Below, in pieces: positions 1 to 9,161 of a stretch of 64,000 nucleotides of DNA. The DNA is taken from the NCBI RefSeq assembly GCF_000317675.1, contig NC_019776.1, positions 1,984,001 to 2,048,000 on the forward strand, in the 5' to 3' direction. A model generated the notes under the pieces. The model had not been told where the DNA came from and searched no databases. It saw only the letters and a list, made by a program, of their open reading frames with translations. This DNA is from Cyanobacterium aponinum PCC 10605 (lineage in GTDB: Bacteria; Cyanobacteriota; Cyanobacteriia; Cyanobacteriales; Cyanobacteriaceae). The position numbers and the translations under genes were made by a program. Positions within the stretch are counted from its first letter, which is position 1, and each line of letters starts with the position of its first letter.

Positions 1-251
1 GTAACTTATATTAAGCTAGTTTATATCTTAGTACAATTGTCAAGGGAGGACAAAGGCTAAGAGGCAAAGGGCAAAGGTAAATAATTAAGAATTAAGAATT
101 AAGAATGAAAAATTAAAAATTAAAAATTAAAAACCCCATTCATGACCGAAAGGAGTGTACGAGCATAGCGAACTCTCATTACTTGTTTCCCCCTAAAACC
201 CCAATACCTCCACACTCTGACACCTGCAACCTGAAACTTGACACCTCTTTC
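1..251. repeat. Repeat-filled spacer downstream of ftsZ
   Basis: No coding potential is visible. The stretch holds tandem AATTAAGAATTAAGAATT-like units (about 84-130) and the CACCTGCAACCTGAAAC-type units (about 218-246) that recur in most spacers of this window. Confidence 0.7.
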
Positions 252-1514
252 CTAACTGCGAGGAAAACGACGACGTTGTAGAAATTCAGGAATATCTAAT
301 CCAGAAGATATACTTTGAGGATCAGTTTCAGGAGAGTTATTAGCGGTTTCTTTATTTTCTGAGGTGGGAGAATCTAGGTTTGGCGGAGATGGGATGGTTT
401 TAGCACGATCAGGATTATTTTTTTTCTCTCCTGAAAAACCAGTGGCAATCACTGTTACTCTTACTTCTCCCTGCATTTTTTCGTCAATCACAGCCCCGAA
501 AATAATATTAGCATTGGGATCGACAATTTCATAAATAGTCTCTGCGGCGGCGTTTACTTCGTGTAGGGTTAAATCCTTTCCACCAGTAATGTTTAAAACT
601 ACCCCTGTTGCTCCTTCAATGGAAGACTCAATTAATGGGGAAGAAATAGCTGCGATCGCACCTTCTTTTGCCCTTGATTTACCAGAGCCAATACCAATAC
701 CCATTAAAGCTGATCCAGCATCTGCCATAACCGCTCTGACATCGGCAAAATCAACGTTGACTAAGCCCGGGATGGTAATAATGTCAGAAATGCCTTGTAC
801 TCCTTGACGCAAAGTATCATCAGCCATGCGGAAAGATTCTTGCAGGGGAGTTTCAGGAGGAATAACTGCCAATAACTGATTATTCGGAATGACAATAAGA
901 GTATCGACTTTACTTTCTAAAGCTCTAATGCCCTCATCTGCCTGATTAGTTCGACGACGACCCTCAAAAGTAAAAGGACGAGTTACAACCCCCACCGTTA
1001 AACAGCCCATATCCTTAGCAATTTCTGCCACAATTGGCGCCGCTCCTGTTCCTGTACCACCCCCCATCCCAGCAGTAATAAATACTAAATCAGTATTTTC
1101 AAGGGCTTTTGCTATTTCATCCCTAGATTCTTCTGCCGCCTTTTGACCAATGGCAGGATTACCACCAGCCCCTAAACCTCTGGTTAATTTTTGCCCAATC
1201 TGTAAGCAATAAGTAGTCATGGATTGAGCTAAGGCTTGAGCGTCTGTATTTATTTGCCAGAAATCAACCCCCACCACACTACTTTGGATCATCCTATTGA
1301 CGGCATTACAACCGCCACCGCCAACTCCAATTACTTTTATTTTTGCGATATTACTGGGAGTAATCGAATTAGAATTCATGTTTAAATCAGGTGACTCATC
1401 TTTTGGTCGCATTTTTTTCCCTGCATTGGGGTTAGTGTGACTACCATTGGGGGACTTTATTTTGGGAGTAGATTCTATAGATTGCTTGGCTCGGTTGAAA
1501 TCAGGTTCGTTCAT
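252..1514 (-). CDS. ftsZ: Cell division GTPase FtsZ
   Basis: FtsZ is the tubulin-like GTPase that polymerises into the cytoplasmic Z-ring at the division site. The 420-aa product has a variable N-terminal extension of about 55 residues, a glycine-rich nucleotide loop (GVGGGGCNA, 63-71), the tubulin signature GGGTGTG (151-157), then a linker rich in N, P and S. It ends in a conserved peptide [10 protein letters not shown] (407-416), the usual docking tail for partner proteins such as SepF and ZipN. Length and N-terminal extension fit cyanobacterial FtsZ. It is transcribed away from the secreted TPR gene at 2079, so the 564-bp gap between them carries both promoters. Confidence 0.97.
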   Translation of the reverse strand: MNEPDFNRAKQSIESTPKIKSPNGSHTNPNAGKKMRPKDESPDLNMNSNSITPSNIAKIKVIGVGGGGCNAVNRMIQSSVVGVDFWQINTDAQALAQSMTTYCLQIGQKLTRGLGAGGNPAIGQKAAEESRDEIAKALENTDLVFITAGMGGGTGTGAAPIVAEIAKDMGCLTVGVVTRPFTFEGRRRTNQADEGIRALESKVDTLIVIPNNQLLAVIPPETPLQESFRMADDTLRQGVQGISDIITIPGLVNVDFADVRAVMADAGSALMGIGIGSGKSRAKEGAIAAISSPLIESSIEGATGVVLNITGGKDLTLHEVNAAAETIYEIVDPNANIIFGAVIDEKMQGEVRVTVIATGFSGEKKNNPDRAKTIPSPPNLDSPTSENKETANNSPETDPQSISSGLDIPEFLQRRRFPRS

Positions 1515-2078
1515 GGCTAATAAAATAAAGACGGCATTACCCTTCAGTATAAAATTAAAATAATAGAAGATAATCTAAATCTAGTTGTTATTATTAATTT
1601 TAAGAATCTAGCCCTTTAATATTGCGTCAAAGGGTGACAGGAAAATTTTTTTCCTGCGCAAAACTAATATAATTGCTTAGATAATTATACTCAGCAAGAT
1701 TATAACTTAAGTCGTTCTCTTTTTCAGAAAACTTTTAGGAATCTGGGTCTATGTAGTCAAATATATTTAACAACAAAATATGGGACTCACTCAACTGTCT
1801 GAGTTCAGAGTTCTATGTTCTGAGAGTTCGTTTTGGCTTTTACACTAATCTCGGTCATGAACGAAGTTAAAATCAACAAATTTTGACAAAAACAGTAAAT
1901 AAATTGATTTTCTTATTTTCAATATGAGTGACTAATGAGTCAATATTAAAAAAATAAAACCCGCCCTTATCCAATGATTTGGCTAAATAACTAAGGTTTA
2001 ATTATAAAAACTGGAAAAACTTTGAGTTAGAATTTTAAGCAAATTGCTTTATTCTAAGGCTTTATCATGGTATGAGTT
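1515..2078. promoter_or_regulatory. Divergent intergenic region ftsZ / TPR gene
   Basis: This spacer must hold the promoters of two divergent genes. The one clear structure is an inverted repeat at 1638-1656 (CAGGAAAA, 3-nt spacer, TTTTCCTG), about 125 bp upstream of the ftsZ start. It could be an operator or a hairpin. I see no ORF and no convincing promoter boxes. Confidence 0.35.
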
Positions 2079-3056
2079 ATGAGCTTTGTTTTTGTTAATC
2101 GTTTTAGTTATATTCACCGATTTTTCAATGGGTTGAGGGACAAAAAGCATCTTTTTTTGTGGTCTTTGGTTTCCTCGGGGATTTTATCTAGTTTGACGGT
2201 GATTAGTTTTGCTTCTTCAGCTTTTGCGGGTGATCCTTTTCGCACAGTTAATCCTCGTAATATTAGTGAGGAAACGGAGTTGGCGTTTAAGGCTTTATTT
2301 GAAGAGGGGAATTATGTAGAAGCGAAAGAGTATCTTGCTTTACCTAAAAAAAGCAGTTTTAATGATCCTATGTCGGCGGCTTTACGGGCTTCTTTGGCTT
2401 ATACGGAACAGGATTGGAATAATTTGGATATTTATGCTCAAAAAACCTTGGATTATGCTAAAGCTATCCGCAATGACGATCCTTTACGTAGTAATCTGTA
2501 TTTGGCAGTGGGCAATTTTTTAATGGGTGCTAGCGAATATCAAAGTAAGGGGGCGATCGCAGCTATTACTAGATTACAAGCTGTTTTCAACTATTTTGAT
2601 CAGGCGGAAAGAATAGATTCTACTGATCCAGAATTAAACTTAATTAAAGGTTATTTAAACTTATTTTTAGCGGTTAATTTACCTTTTTCTAGTCCTCAAC
2701 AGGCTATCGCTAATTTACAAACCTATGCCTCTCCTCAGTATTTAGTTAATCGTGGTATCGCTCTTGCTTACAGAGATTTAGGAGATTATGATTTAGCTCT
2801 TACATTTGTTAACAAAGCATTAGAAAGTACGCCGTTAAATCCAGAGTTATATTACTTAAAAGGGCAAATACTCAGAAACAAAGGACAAACAGACAATAAT
2901 ATTCTCGTTTTAGAAGAAGCAGTCAAAAATTTCGATATTGCGATCGCAAAAATTGATCAATTACCTTTAGAGGCAGTGCAAAAACCATTACAACGAGAAA
3001 AAAGAAAAACCCTAGAAACTATTAATCAATTAAAAATGGTGAGTCAGGGTAACTGA
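2079..3056 (+). CDS. Secreted or membrane-anchored TPR protein
   Basis: The 325-aa product has a long N-terminal region with a hydrophobic segment (about 26-50) ending in SSAFAG, which looks like a signal peptide or signal anchor. Helical-pair repeats follow, with TPR-like spacing clearest near 225-275 (a YLVNRGIALAYRDLGDYDLA unit and the next one). Specific function is unknown; TPR proteins of this layout act as periplasmic or thylakoid-lumen scaffolds. It is monocistronic, followed by a repeat-rich convergent spacer. Confidence 0.75.
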   Translation: MSFVFVNRFSYIHRFFNGLRDKKHLFLWSLVSSGILSSLTVISFASSAFAGDPFRTVNPRNISEETELAFKALFEEGNYVEAKEYLALPKKSSFNDPMSAALRASLAYTEQDWNNLDIYAQKTLDYAKAIRNDDPLRSNLYLAVGNFLMGASEYQSKGAIAAITRLQAVFNYFDQAERIDSTDPELNLIKGYLNLFLAVNLPFSSPQQAIANLQTYASPQYLVNRGIALAYRDLGDYDLALTFVNKALESTPLNPELYYLKGQILRNKGQTDNNILVLEEAVKNFDIAIAKIDQLPLEAVQKPLQREKRKTLETINQLKMVSQGN

Positions 3057-3512
3057 AATTGAAAGAAACTGAGGAAGGCAAAATTCAAAAGTATGATTTA
3101 GAGGGAGAAACAAATCATTAGTTAACCTCAGTTCGGTTTAAGAATATCGGATAAGGTTAGGTGTCAGGTGTCGGGTGTCAGGTTGCAGGTAGTAGGTGTT
3201 AGGGTGATGAGGAGATGGGGGGATGAGGGGAAAGGGGGAAACAAGTAATAAATAATAAATTAGTAATAAGTATTTGTGGTTTTTCATTCTTAATTCTTAA
3301 TTCTTAATTCTTAAGGTTCTTCTACAGTGGTTATGATAAATTAAGAAAAACAGGACTTCCATAACCTTTATTGAATAGTGTTTATAGTAAAATAAAAATT
3401 AAAAGTTTATAAATTATTATTTAATAATCCCCTATTACCTATTGCCTCTTGCCTCTTGCCTACCAAACACTAATAATTTACATACTCAAACTGATAGAGC
3501 CATTCTTAATTC
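3057..3512. repeat. Long composite dispersed repeat, copy 1
   Basis: From about 3123 to 3506 this convergent spacer carries a composite repeat: the CAGTTCGGTTTAAGAATA core, purine-rich GTGTCAGGT units, AATAAATAATAAA, TTCTTAATTCTTAA and a terminal ACTCAAACTGATAGAGCCAT. The same order is found at 31450-31721. Both copies end right beside the stop codon of a minus-strand gene (3513 here, 31724 there). Confidence 0.8.
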
Positions 3513-4346
3513 TTAATTAAAATCTCCTCTGGTTAAGCGTATTTGAGCCAAAGCAAACACAACGGGTATAATTCTAGTATAGTTAGTTGCGATCGCTCTC
3601 CATCCTAAATCAGCAAAAAAACAAGCCCATAAAGCAGGAGTAAGAAAAGCAAAAAAACTTCTCACCGCAGTATATCGAGCAGAAGCCATCACCATGCCCC
3701 TTTTTGCCATTTGTAAGCTGACATAACCTTGTAATTGATTAGCAGTGGCTAGACTGCCTTTTATCAAAGTATTTTTAGTAACTTGATATGTAGCGAAATG
3801 AATAGCAAATTGTTGGGCTATTTTTTGTAATAACCAAGGTTTAAAAAGAGAGTTAACAGCAACTAAACCTCCTCCCCTAACTAAAATTTTGAGAGGATCA
3901 TGTTGTAAACTGACAGGTAAAGGCTGGGGTTGAGGATGATTTGCTAAAGAATTAATCACCTTTTGTCTCAAAGAATATTGCTCCCGAGGAGACATTTTTT
4001 CCCATGCCTTCTGTAATAGGTGTAAAAAAATTTCTGACTCAAGCGCGATCGCATCCATGCTTCTACTATAAGATATTTGTAGATAACGACATACCCTAAT
4101 TAAAATATCCTTATATCGTAAAGAATGATACTGCCCCCGTAAAACAGTAAAACCATCTGCGGCTAAAAACCTAAATCGATTTTCAATATAATCTAAAGAT
4201 GTTTGCCAATCTAGGCTCTGAACATCATGGGGTGTAGGGGTTTGCCAGTAGTCCAAAGGGTTAAAACGACGACAAAATAAAATTTGCGTAACTTGATGTA
4301 TTTCTTCTTCGGAGGCTAACTCTAATACTTCCCTTAACTCATCCAC
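3513..4346 (-). CDS. YaaW/UPF0174-like protein
   Basis: The 277-aa protein lacks a signal peptide. The first 135 residues are charged and helical, including an L-x-x-AWEKMSPREQ segment near 118-128. The last 120 residues are rich in small and hydrophobic residues, with possible membrane-associated helices at about 180-200, 230-250 and 258-270. The order (helical N half, WxKM motif, apolar C half) resembles E. coli YaaW, whose function is unknown. Assignment rests on recalled family pattern. The gene stands alone. Confidence 0.55.
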   Translation of the reverse strand: MDELREVLELASEEEIHQVTQILFCRRFNPLDYWQTPTPHDVQSLDWQTSLDYIENRFRFLAADGFTVLRGQYHSLRYKDILIRVCRYLQISYSRSMDAIALESEIFLHLLQKAWEKMSPREQYSLRQKVINSLANHPQPQPLPVSLQHDPLKILVRGGGLVAVNSLFKPWLLQKIAQQFAIHFATYQVTKNTLIKGSLATANQLQGYVSLQMAKRGMVMASARYTAVRSFFAFLTPALWACFFADLGWRAIATNYTRIIPVVFALAQIRLTRGDFN

Positions 4347-4478
4347 GACTTTAACCTATCTCACACGCATTTAATTATCCACTTCATTATAAGCAGAAAT
4401 TAGGAAATGGTTATCACTCTTAAGAATTAGGGAGCAACAATTAGAGCGAAGGGAGGATGAGGTGATAGGGGGAAGTAG

Positions 4479-4498
4479 GGGCGAATGGCCATTCGCCC
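4479..4498. repeat. 20-bp perfect palindrome, copy 1
   Basis: GGGCGAATGGCCATTCGCCC is fully self-complementary. The same palindrome in the same flanking context (GGGGGAAGTAGG before, GTACAGG after) recurs at 11230-11249, between mntA and mntB. Confidence 0.9.
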
Positions 4499-4621
4499 GT
4501 ACAGGAGTTAGGAGTTTTTAATTCTTAATTCTTAATTCTTAATTATCAACCATTGCCCCTTGCCCTTTCTCTTTTTGAACTTGTACAGTAGAATTTTATA
4601 CTATTAAAAATAAACATTTCT

Positions 4622-4864
4622 ATGACTACTGTAAAAGTGACTTTCTTACCTGATAATGTTACTGTTGAAGCAGAAACAGGCGAACCATTGCTCGATGTTG
4701 CAAAACGTGGAAATGTTTTTATTCCAACGGGATGTTTAATGGGATCTTGTCATGCTTGTGAAGTAGAATTAGATGATGGAACTCCTATTTGTGCTTGTAT
4801 TAGTTCCGTTCCTAGTGGTATAGAAGAACTAACTATTAATCTTTATTCTGATCCTGTTTGGTAA
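4622..4864 (+). CDS. Small [2Fe-2S] ferredoxin-like protein
   Basis: This 80-aa electron carrier has the plant-type ferredoxin fold signature: C38, C43 and C46 in a CLMGSCHAC loop. The fourth ligand is probably C57 or C59 (CAC), placed closer to the loop than in photosynthetic PetF. It is shorter than PetF (about 97 aa), so a specialised ferredoxin is more likely. It lies 83 bp upstream of lnt on the same strand and may be cotranscribed, though no functional link is obvious. Confidence 0.85.
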   Translation: MTTVKVTFLPDNVTVEAETGEPLLDVAKRGNVFIPTGCLMGSCHACEVELDDGTPICACISSVPSGIEELTINLYSDPVW

Positions 4865-4947
4865 ATGAATTATAATCAGTCATCCTATAACAATTATTCC
4901 TTCGCTGTATAATCAATAACCAATGAAATATCGCAAAGATAAAAGCC

Positions 4948-6597
4948 TTGATTGACAAAAAATTTTCTTATATCTTACATTCTCCTCTCTCTTCATCTTC
5001 AAAATTTCTTTTACACATACCCAGTTTGATAATAGCTCTTTTTGGGGGCGTATTAATGGGGTTAACTGTTGCCCCTTTCAACTGCTATTTTCTAGCTTAT
5101 GTAGCTCTTATTCCCCTTATTTTTGCCATACATAAATCATTTTTTACCGCCACTTTCGCCGGTTTTTTGTGGGGATTTGGTTATCATGGTACTGCTTTAT
5201 TCTGGATTACGGGAATTCATCCCATGACTTGGATGGGTATTCCTTGGTTATATAGTTTATTAATAGCTTTAATCTGTTGGCTTTTCATCACTTTTTGGGG
5301 AGCAATTTTAGTTACTATTTGGTCTGGATTAATTAACTTTATCATCAAAATAGAATATAGTAAATCACATTTTTATTCTTGGATTATCTTTATTTTGGGA
5401 ATTAGTAGTTGGTGTATTTTAGAAAAATGTTGGAGTCTTGGCTCTCTTTGGTGGTCATCTTTAGCTTATACTCAAAGTCCATATAATTTACCAATCTTAC
5501 AGTTATTAACTATTTCTGGAACAACCACTCTTACCGCTTTTATTTTATTAATAAATTTCCTTATTTTTTATACTATTAAAACATATTTAATACCTGTAAA
5601 TCAAGATAGAAAATATTTTCAATTGGTACTTTTTATTACATTATTTGTTTTTATATCTATCCATATTTATGGTTGGTTAATCTACAAAACACCTCTTCAA
5701 GATTCCCCTAATAAAGCGATTAAAGTCGGGATTATTCAGGGAAATATACCCAATGAAATTAAACTATATGATCCAGGTTTAAAAAAAGCATTAGTTAACT
5801 ACAAAAAAGGTTATGAAACCCTAGCACAAAAAAATGTTGATTTAATCATAACTCCTGAAACAGCTTTACCTTTTTTTAATGAAGATATAGAAAAAAATAC
5901 GAGTTTTTATAAAACAGTCAAAGAAAACAAAATACCCATTATTTTAGGTGCATTTAAAACTCTTAGTACTTACGATTATACTAATAGTTTATTCAGTATT
6001 GATAAAAATGGAAATGTTATTAGCAGATACGATAAAATAAAATTAGTTCCCCTAGGAGAATATATTCCCTTTCAACAAATTTTAGGAGATGTTATCCGTC
6101 GTTTATCCCCTCTTGATACTCAGTTAGTTGCAGGAAATTATAATCAAAGTTTTATCATTACCCTACAAGACGAGAGCAAACAATTTAAATTGCCTGTTAT
6201 AGTTGCTATTTGCTATGATTCTGCTTTTAGTGAAATATTTAGACAACAAGCCTTGAAAGGAGGAGAATTTGTCATTACTGCGGCTAACAATGCTCACTAT
6301 AGGAATAGTATGCCTTTCCAACACCACGCTCAAGATGTTATGCGTGCCATAGAAACAGGGAAATGGATGGCAAGGGCTGCTAATACAGGATACTCAGCAA
6401 TAGTTAATCCTCGTGGTGATACTGTTTGGCTTTCTAATCTTAATGAATATCAAACCCACATAGATACTATTTATCGTCGTCATCAACAGACTTTTTACGC
6501 GCTTAGAGGAGACTGGCTTAATAAACTTTTTATCTTAATTATGGCAACTTATCTCTTTTTTAGAATAACTATCAACAGATTTATTCATTTGCAGTAA
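4948..6597 (+). CDS. lnt: Apolipoprotein N-acyltransferase
   Basis: Lnt transfers the third acyl chain to the N-terminal cysteine of lipoproteins at the plasma membrane. The 549-aa protein has about six membrane spans in residues 25-245, a nitrilase-type catalytic domain (about 255-500) and a last span near 527-543. The catalytic triad can be placed at E304 (TPETALPFF), K363 (YDKIKLVPLGEYIP) and C422 (ICYDSAF). The start is TTG at 4948; the upstream ATG near 4923 is out of frame and the next in-frame ATG would remove the first span. A likely client, the MntC lipoprotein, is encoded at 9162. Confidence 0.9.
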   Translation: MIDKKFSYILHSPLSSSSKFLLHIPSLIIALFGGVLMGLTVAPFNCYFLAYVALIPLIFAIHKSFFTATFAGFLWGFGYHGTALFWITGIHPMTWMGIPWLYSLLIALICWLFITFWGAILVTIWSGLINFIIKIEYSKSHFYSWIIFILGISSWCILEKCWSLGSLWWSSLAYTQSPYNLPILQLLTISGTTTLTAFILLINFLIFYTIKTYLIPVNQDRKYFQLVLFITLFVFISIHIYGWLIYKTPLQDSPNKAIKVGIIQGNIPNEIKLYDPGLKKALVNYKKGYETLAQKNVDLIITPETALPFFNEDIEKNTSFYKTVKENKIPIILGAFKTLSTYDYTNSLFSIDKNGNVISRYDKIKLVPLGEYIPFQQILGDVIRRLSPLDTQLVAGNYNQSFIITLQDESKQFKLPVIVAICYDSAFSEIFRQQALKGGEFVITAANNAHYRNSMPFQHHAQDVMRAIETGKWMARAANTGYSAIVNPRGDTVWLSNLNEYQTHIDTIYRRHQQTFYALRGDWLNKLFILIMATYLFFRITINRFIHLQ

Positions 6598-6806
6598 AAC
6601 GAATAATCCGAACTTTCGTTAATTTACTTTATCATGATATAATCAATTATTGATGATACAGGTAAAAGCTCAATAATAGGGACTAATAATAATCAACAAT
6701 GTACCCTATTTTATACCCTATTTGTTTTCACATTATGAAATGTGTATTTAGAGAATCCTTTACTTTTAAACATCAATCAAAGCAGATAAGTATTCGTTGA
6801 ATAAAA

Positions 6807-7229
6807 ATGATTAACAAGTCCTATTCTCAAGTTGAAGAAAAAAATAATACTCAATCTTTATCTGATTGCTTAATGGCACAAATGCCCCCTGCCGCTTTAG
6901 ATTTGGTTGCTGATTTTTTTAAAGTCTTATCAGAAACCAGTCGTTTAAATATTGTGTGTTGTTTGAGGACTGGTTCAAAAAATGTTACAGAAATCATCGA
7001 TAAAACAGGATTGGGACAAGCCAATGTATCTAAACACCTGAAAATCTTAGCACAAGCGGGAATTGTGGCCCGGACTCAAAAAGGTATCAATGTATATTAT
7101 CAAATTTCTAATCCCTTCGTCTTTGACTTATGTGATTTAGTTTGTAACTCTTTGTCTATTCAAATACAGCAACAACACGAACAATTAAGACAAATACAAA
7201 AAATGCAAAATAACGAAACAGTCAATTAA
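6807..7229 (+). CDS. ArsR/SmtB-family regulator with conserved cysteines
   Basis: This 140-aa winged-helix repressor has the ArsR order: helix pair near 30-55 (FFKVLSETSRLNIV), recognition helix near 68-82 (LGQANVSKHLKIL) and wing near 86-100 (GIVARTQKGINVYYQI). It lacks the ELxVCDL metal motif. Its cysteines fall at C51/C52 in helix 2 and C109/C113 in helix 5, the placement used by thiol-sensing BigR/SqrR-type members, so a persulfide or redox switch is possible (inference). No target operon is adjacent. Confidence 0.8.
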   Translation: MINKSYSQVEEKNNTQSLSDCLMAQMPPAALDLVADFFKVLSETSRLNIVCCLRTGSKNVTEIIDKTGLGQANVSKHLKILAQAGIVARTQKGINVYYQISNPFVFDLCDLVCNSLSIQIQQQHEQLRQIQKMQNNETVN

Positions 7230-7695
7230 ACATAGTTTTACAACAAAACTGTATCTCTATCAGTAAAAATCATAAATATAATGCTGATAGATAAAAAAAT
7301 CATATTTACTCCTATTTTATTCTCTTGAATTATTTAAGAGTACTTTCTTTAATTTTTTTTGCTCATTTATTTAAATAATAAAAATCCATTATAAGGATTC
7401 AACTTTTATAAAGTTTGTGTAAAGAAAGTCATGAACAAAATAAATACTTAATAGATCTAAGTGTTATCACTTAAATAATAATTTAAATAAAGTAACCAAA
7501 ATCAAGAATCTACTAAAATTGAGTGATAGAGAGAGTTTTTCGTGGAAATGATTTCAGATAATAGAAATAAAAATAAATTAAATTAAGAAGTAATTTCTAT
7601 GTCAAATTAGTTTTTTTTTGAGTATAATTTATCATTACAGATGGTAGAATAGATTACAGAAAAGTAAGTAAAAATAGATAACTCAAAGAATAATC
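7230..7695. other. AT-rich intergenic region, nothing recognised
   Basis: The 466-bp spacer is very AT-rich. I see no ORF, no stable hairpin with a U-run and none of the dispersed repeats common elsewhere. It presumably holds the promoter of the small gene at 7696. Confidence 0.5.
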
Positions 7696-7983
7696 ATGAA
7701 CGAATTACTTAACAATAATGGGGAAGAACAAAATTTAACTCGTGATGAAAGAGTTAAACAGTTAAAAAACATGATTGACACTTTACATATTGCTGAAGAT
7801 ATTTCTCGTAATGGCTATTTAATTACAAGTTCGGAATTAGCAGATTTAATGGATATTAACGCGAGTGCAGTCACCAGTAGAGGAGAAGAATGGTCATGGC
7901 GTAATTGGATTGTTTCTAGGGTTAGACGAGAGGGCAATCAAATTTTGTGGCAATTAGAAAGGGTTGAAAAAGTTAACGAGTAA
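7696..7983 (+). CDS. Small conserved protein, possible helix-turn-helix
   Basis: The 95-aa product starts with an acidic stretch followed by ERVKQLKNMIDTLHIAEDI. A segment near 43-60 (LITSSELADLMDINASAV) has the spacing of a helix-turn-helix, then a tryptophan-rich WSWRNWIVSRVRREG. It looks like a wingless DNA-binding or adaptor protein. I do not recognise a named family; function unknown. Confidence 0.65.
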   Translation: MNELLNNNGEEQNLTRDERVKQLKNMIDTLHIAEDISRNGYLITSSELADLMDINASAVTSRGEEWSWRNWIVSRVRREGNQILWQLERVEKVNE

Positions 7984-8167
7984 AAACGTTATTTATTTTT
8001 CCTCACAAAAAAATCAGAGATAATTATGGCTTAATTTTCCTTCTTTGCCGAAAATAATGGGTTAAAAACTCCATCGTTTATGGCAGATTTATGTTTTTTA
8101 GTAAAACATTACCATTCCTTATTGCTTATGATGAATTAATACTAATAAGTTACATCAAGTCATTAAA

Positions 8168-8372
8168 GTGTTAAAACTATATCGCTATAGAATATATTCT
8201 ACTGACGAGCAAAAGGTATTAGTTATCGCTAGTTTTTTAACTATAATTAAAAGTCATTTGTGTAGAAAATCCGGCAGTGAAAAACATCGCAACAAATCAC
8301 AATTTAGCTAAGTCTATAAATAATTGTGGTTGGGAACAATTCTGCACTATTTTGAAATATAATGCAGAGTGA
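8168..8372 (+). pseudogene. tnpB remnant with large internal deletion
   Basis: Two stretches translate into pieces of the TnpB at 31941-32849. From 8168 the frame reads VLKLYRYRIYSTDEQKVL, matching the TnpB N terminus. From about 8262 another frame reads through NHNLAKSINN and CGWEQFCTILKYNAE, matching residues about 274-299. The 240 or so residues between are gone. The remnant stops at a TGA (8370) four bases before the terminus of the element starting at 8377, so that element probably inserted into the gene. Confidence 0.8.
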
Positions 8373-8376
8373 GAAG

Positions 8377-8743
8377 TTGACACTCCTTAATTTGAAGGTG
8401 CAAGGATTTTTGATTCAACTACATCCATTTTATTTTAATTGCTTAAATCAATCCAGAGGGTATTATGTCCTCAAGCGTATGAACCATTTCAAAGTCGGTT
8501 CGGGTATGCCCCCTACCCTACCGTAAAGAATACTTAATTCTTTGTTTCTCTGTGCTTATCAGCTTAGAGATTTCATCGTGAGAAGCCTTCCTCTTAATAA
8601 TTAATAACCTCATATCGCCAGTTTTCAAGATTCTGTGAATTGATTAGATTTGAGGTTTTTTAAGAGGTTGATTACCTTGCCTCCAAGAAAATCATAACAC
8701 ACTAATGCCCTATATGAAAGGGCTTTAGACCCACAGGTTTTTG
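8377..8743 (+). ncRNA. Structured omega-RNA-like element, copy A
   Basis: The element begins TTGACACTCC, the complement of the GGAGTGTCAA right end typical of IS200/IS605-group elements. Hairpins seen in order: TCCTT/AAGGA at 8384-8406; GAGG/CCTC near 8455-8475; a GGGTATGCCC block near 8500-8515; AAAGAAT/ATTCTTT near 8525-8545; GCCC/GGGC at 8707-8723. It aligns over most of its length with copies B and C, and the arms differ in a compensatory manner. Strand is given for a HEARO/IscB-type reading (guide at the 5' side); a TnpB-type reRNA would run the other way. No protein is encoded. Confidence 0.6.
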
Positions 8744-9161
8744 AGAAAAAAACTTGCTAACTCTCGGACAATGTCAGCATAACTAAAGTCAATTCTTTTC
8801 GTACTTTATAATTGTCTATAATTTAAGATACAACTGTTCTGAAACTAATTTGTCTCTACATTCCTTAGTTTTATCTGAGAAAGGTTGCTTATAACTTAAC
8901 GGTTGGGCTTAAAAATATCCGATTAGGAGCAGGTCAGATTTTAATTAATTATTAATTTTTAATTGCTTATTGCCAACCCTCGGCGACACCACTTTTTCAT
9001 CAGCCCCAGATTAAAGATTGATGTTTTAGTTTCGTTTCCTTTTATCCCCTAATTCAACTAATACAAGTAAAACTAAGGTTGTTTATCAAAAATGATGGTT
9101 GATGTTTGGGTAAATTTTAAGATATTATGAAAAGAAAATGAATAAAAAATGAAAAATCTTT
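8744..9161. other. Spacer upstream of mntC
   Basis: This holds decayed repeat pieces: GGGCTTAAAAATATCCGATTA near 8906 resembles the CAGTTCGGTTTAAGAATA repeat, and ACTTTTTCATCAGCCCC near 8991 is the complement of TGATGAAAAA units seen at 47019 and 63478. The mntC promoter should lie here. I cannot place a binding site for the ManR manganese repressor. Confidence 0.4.
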
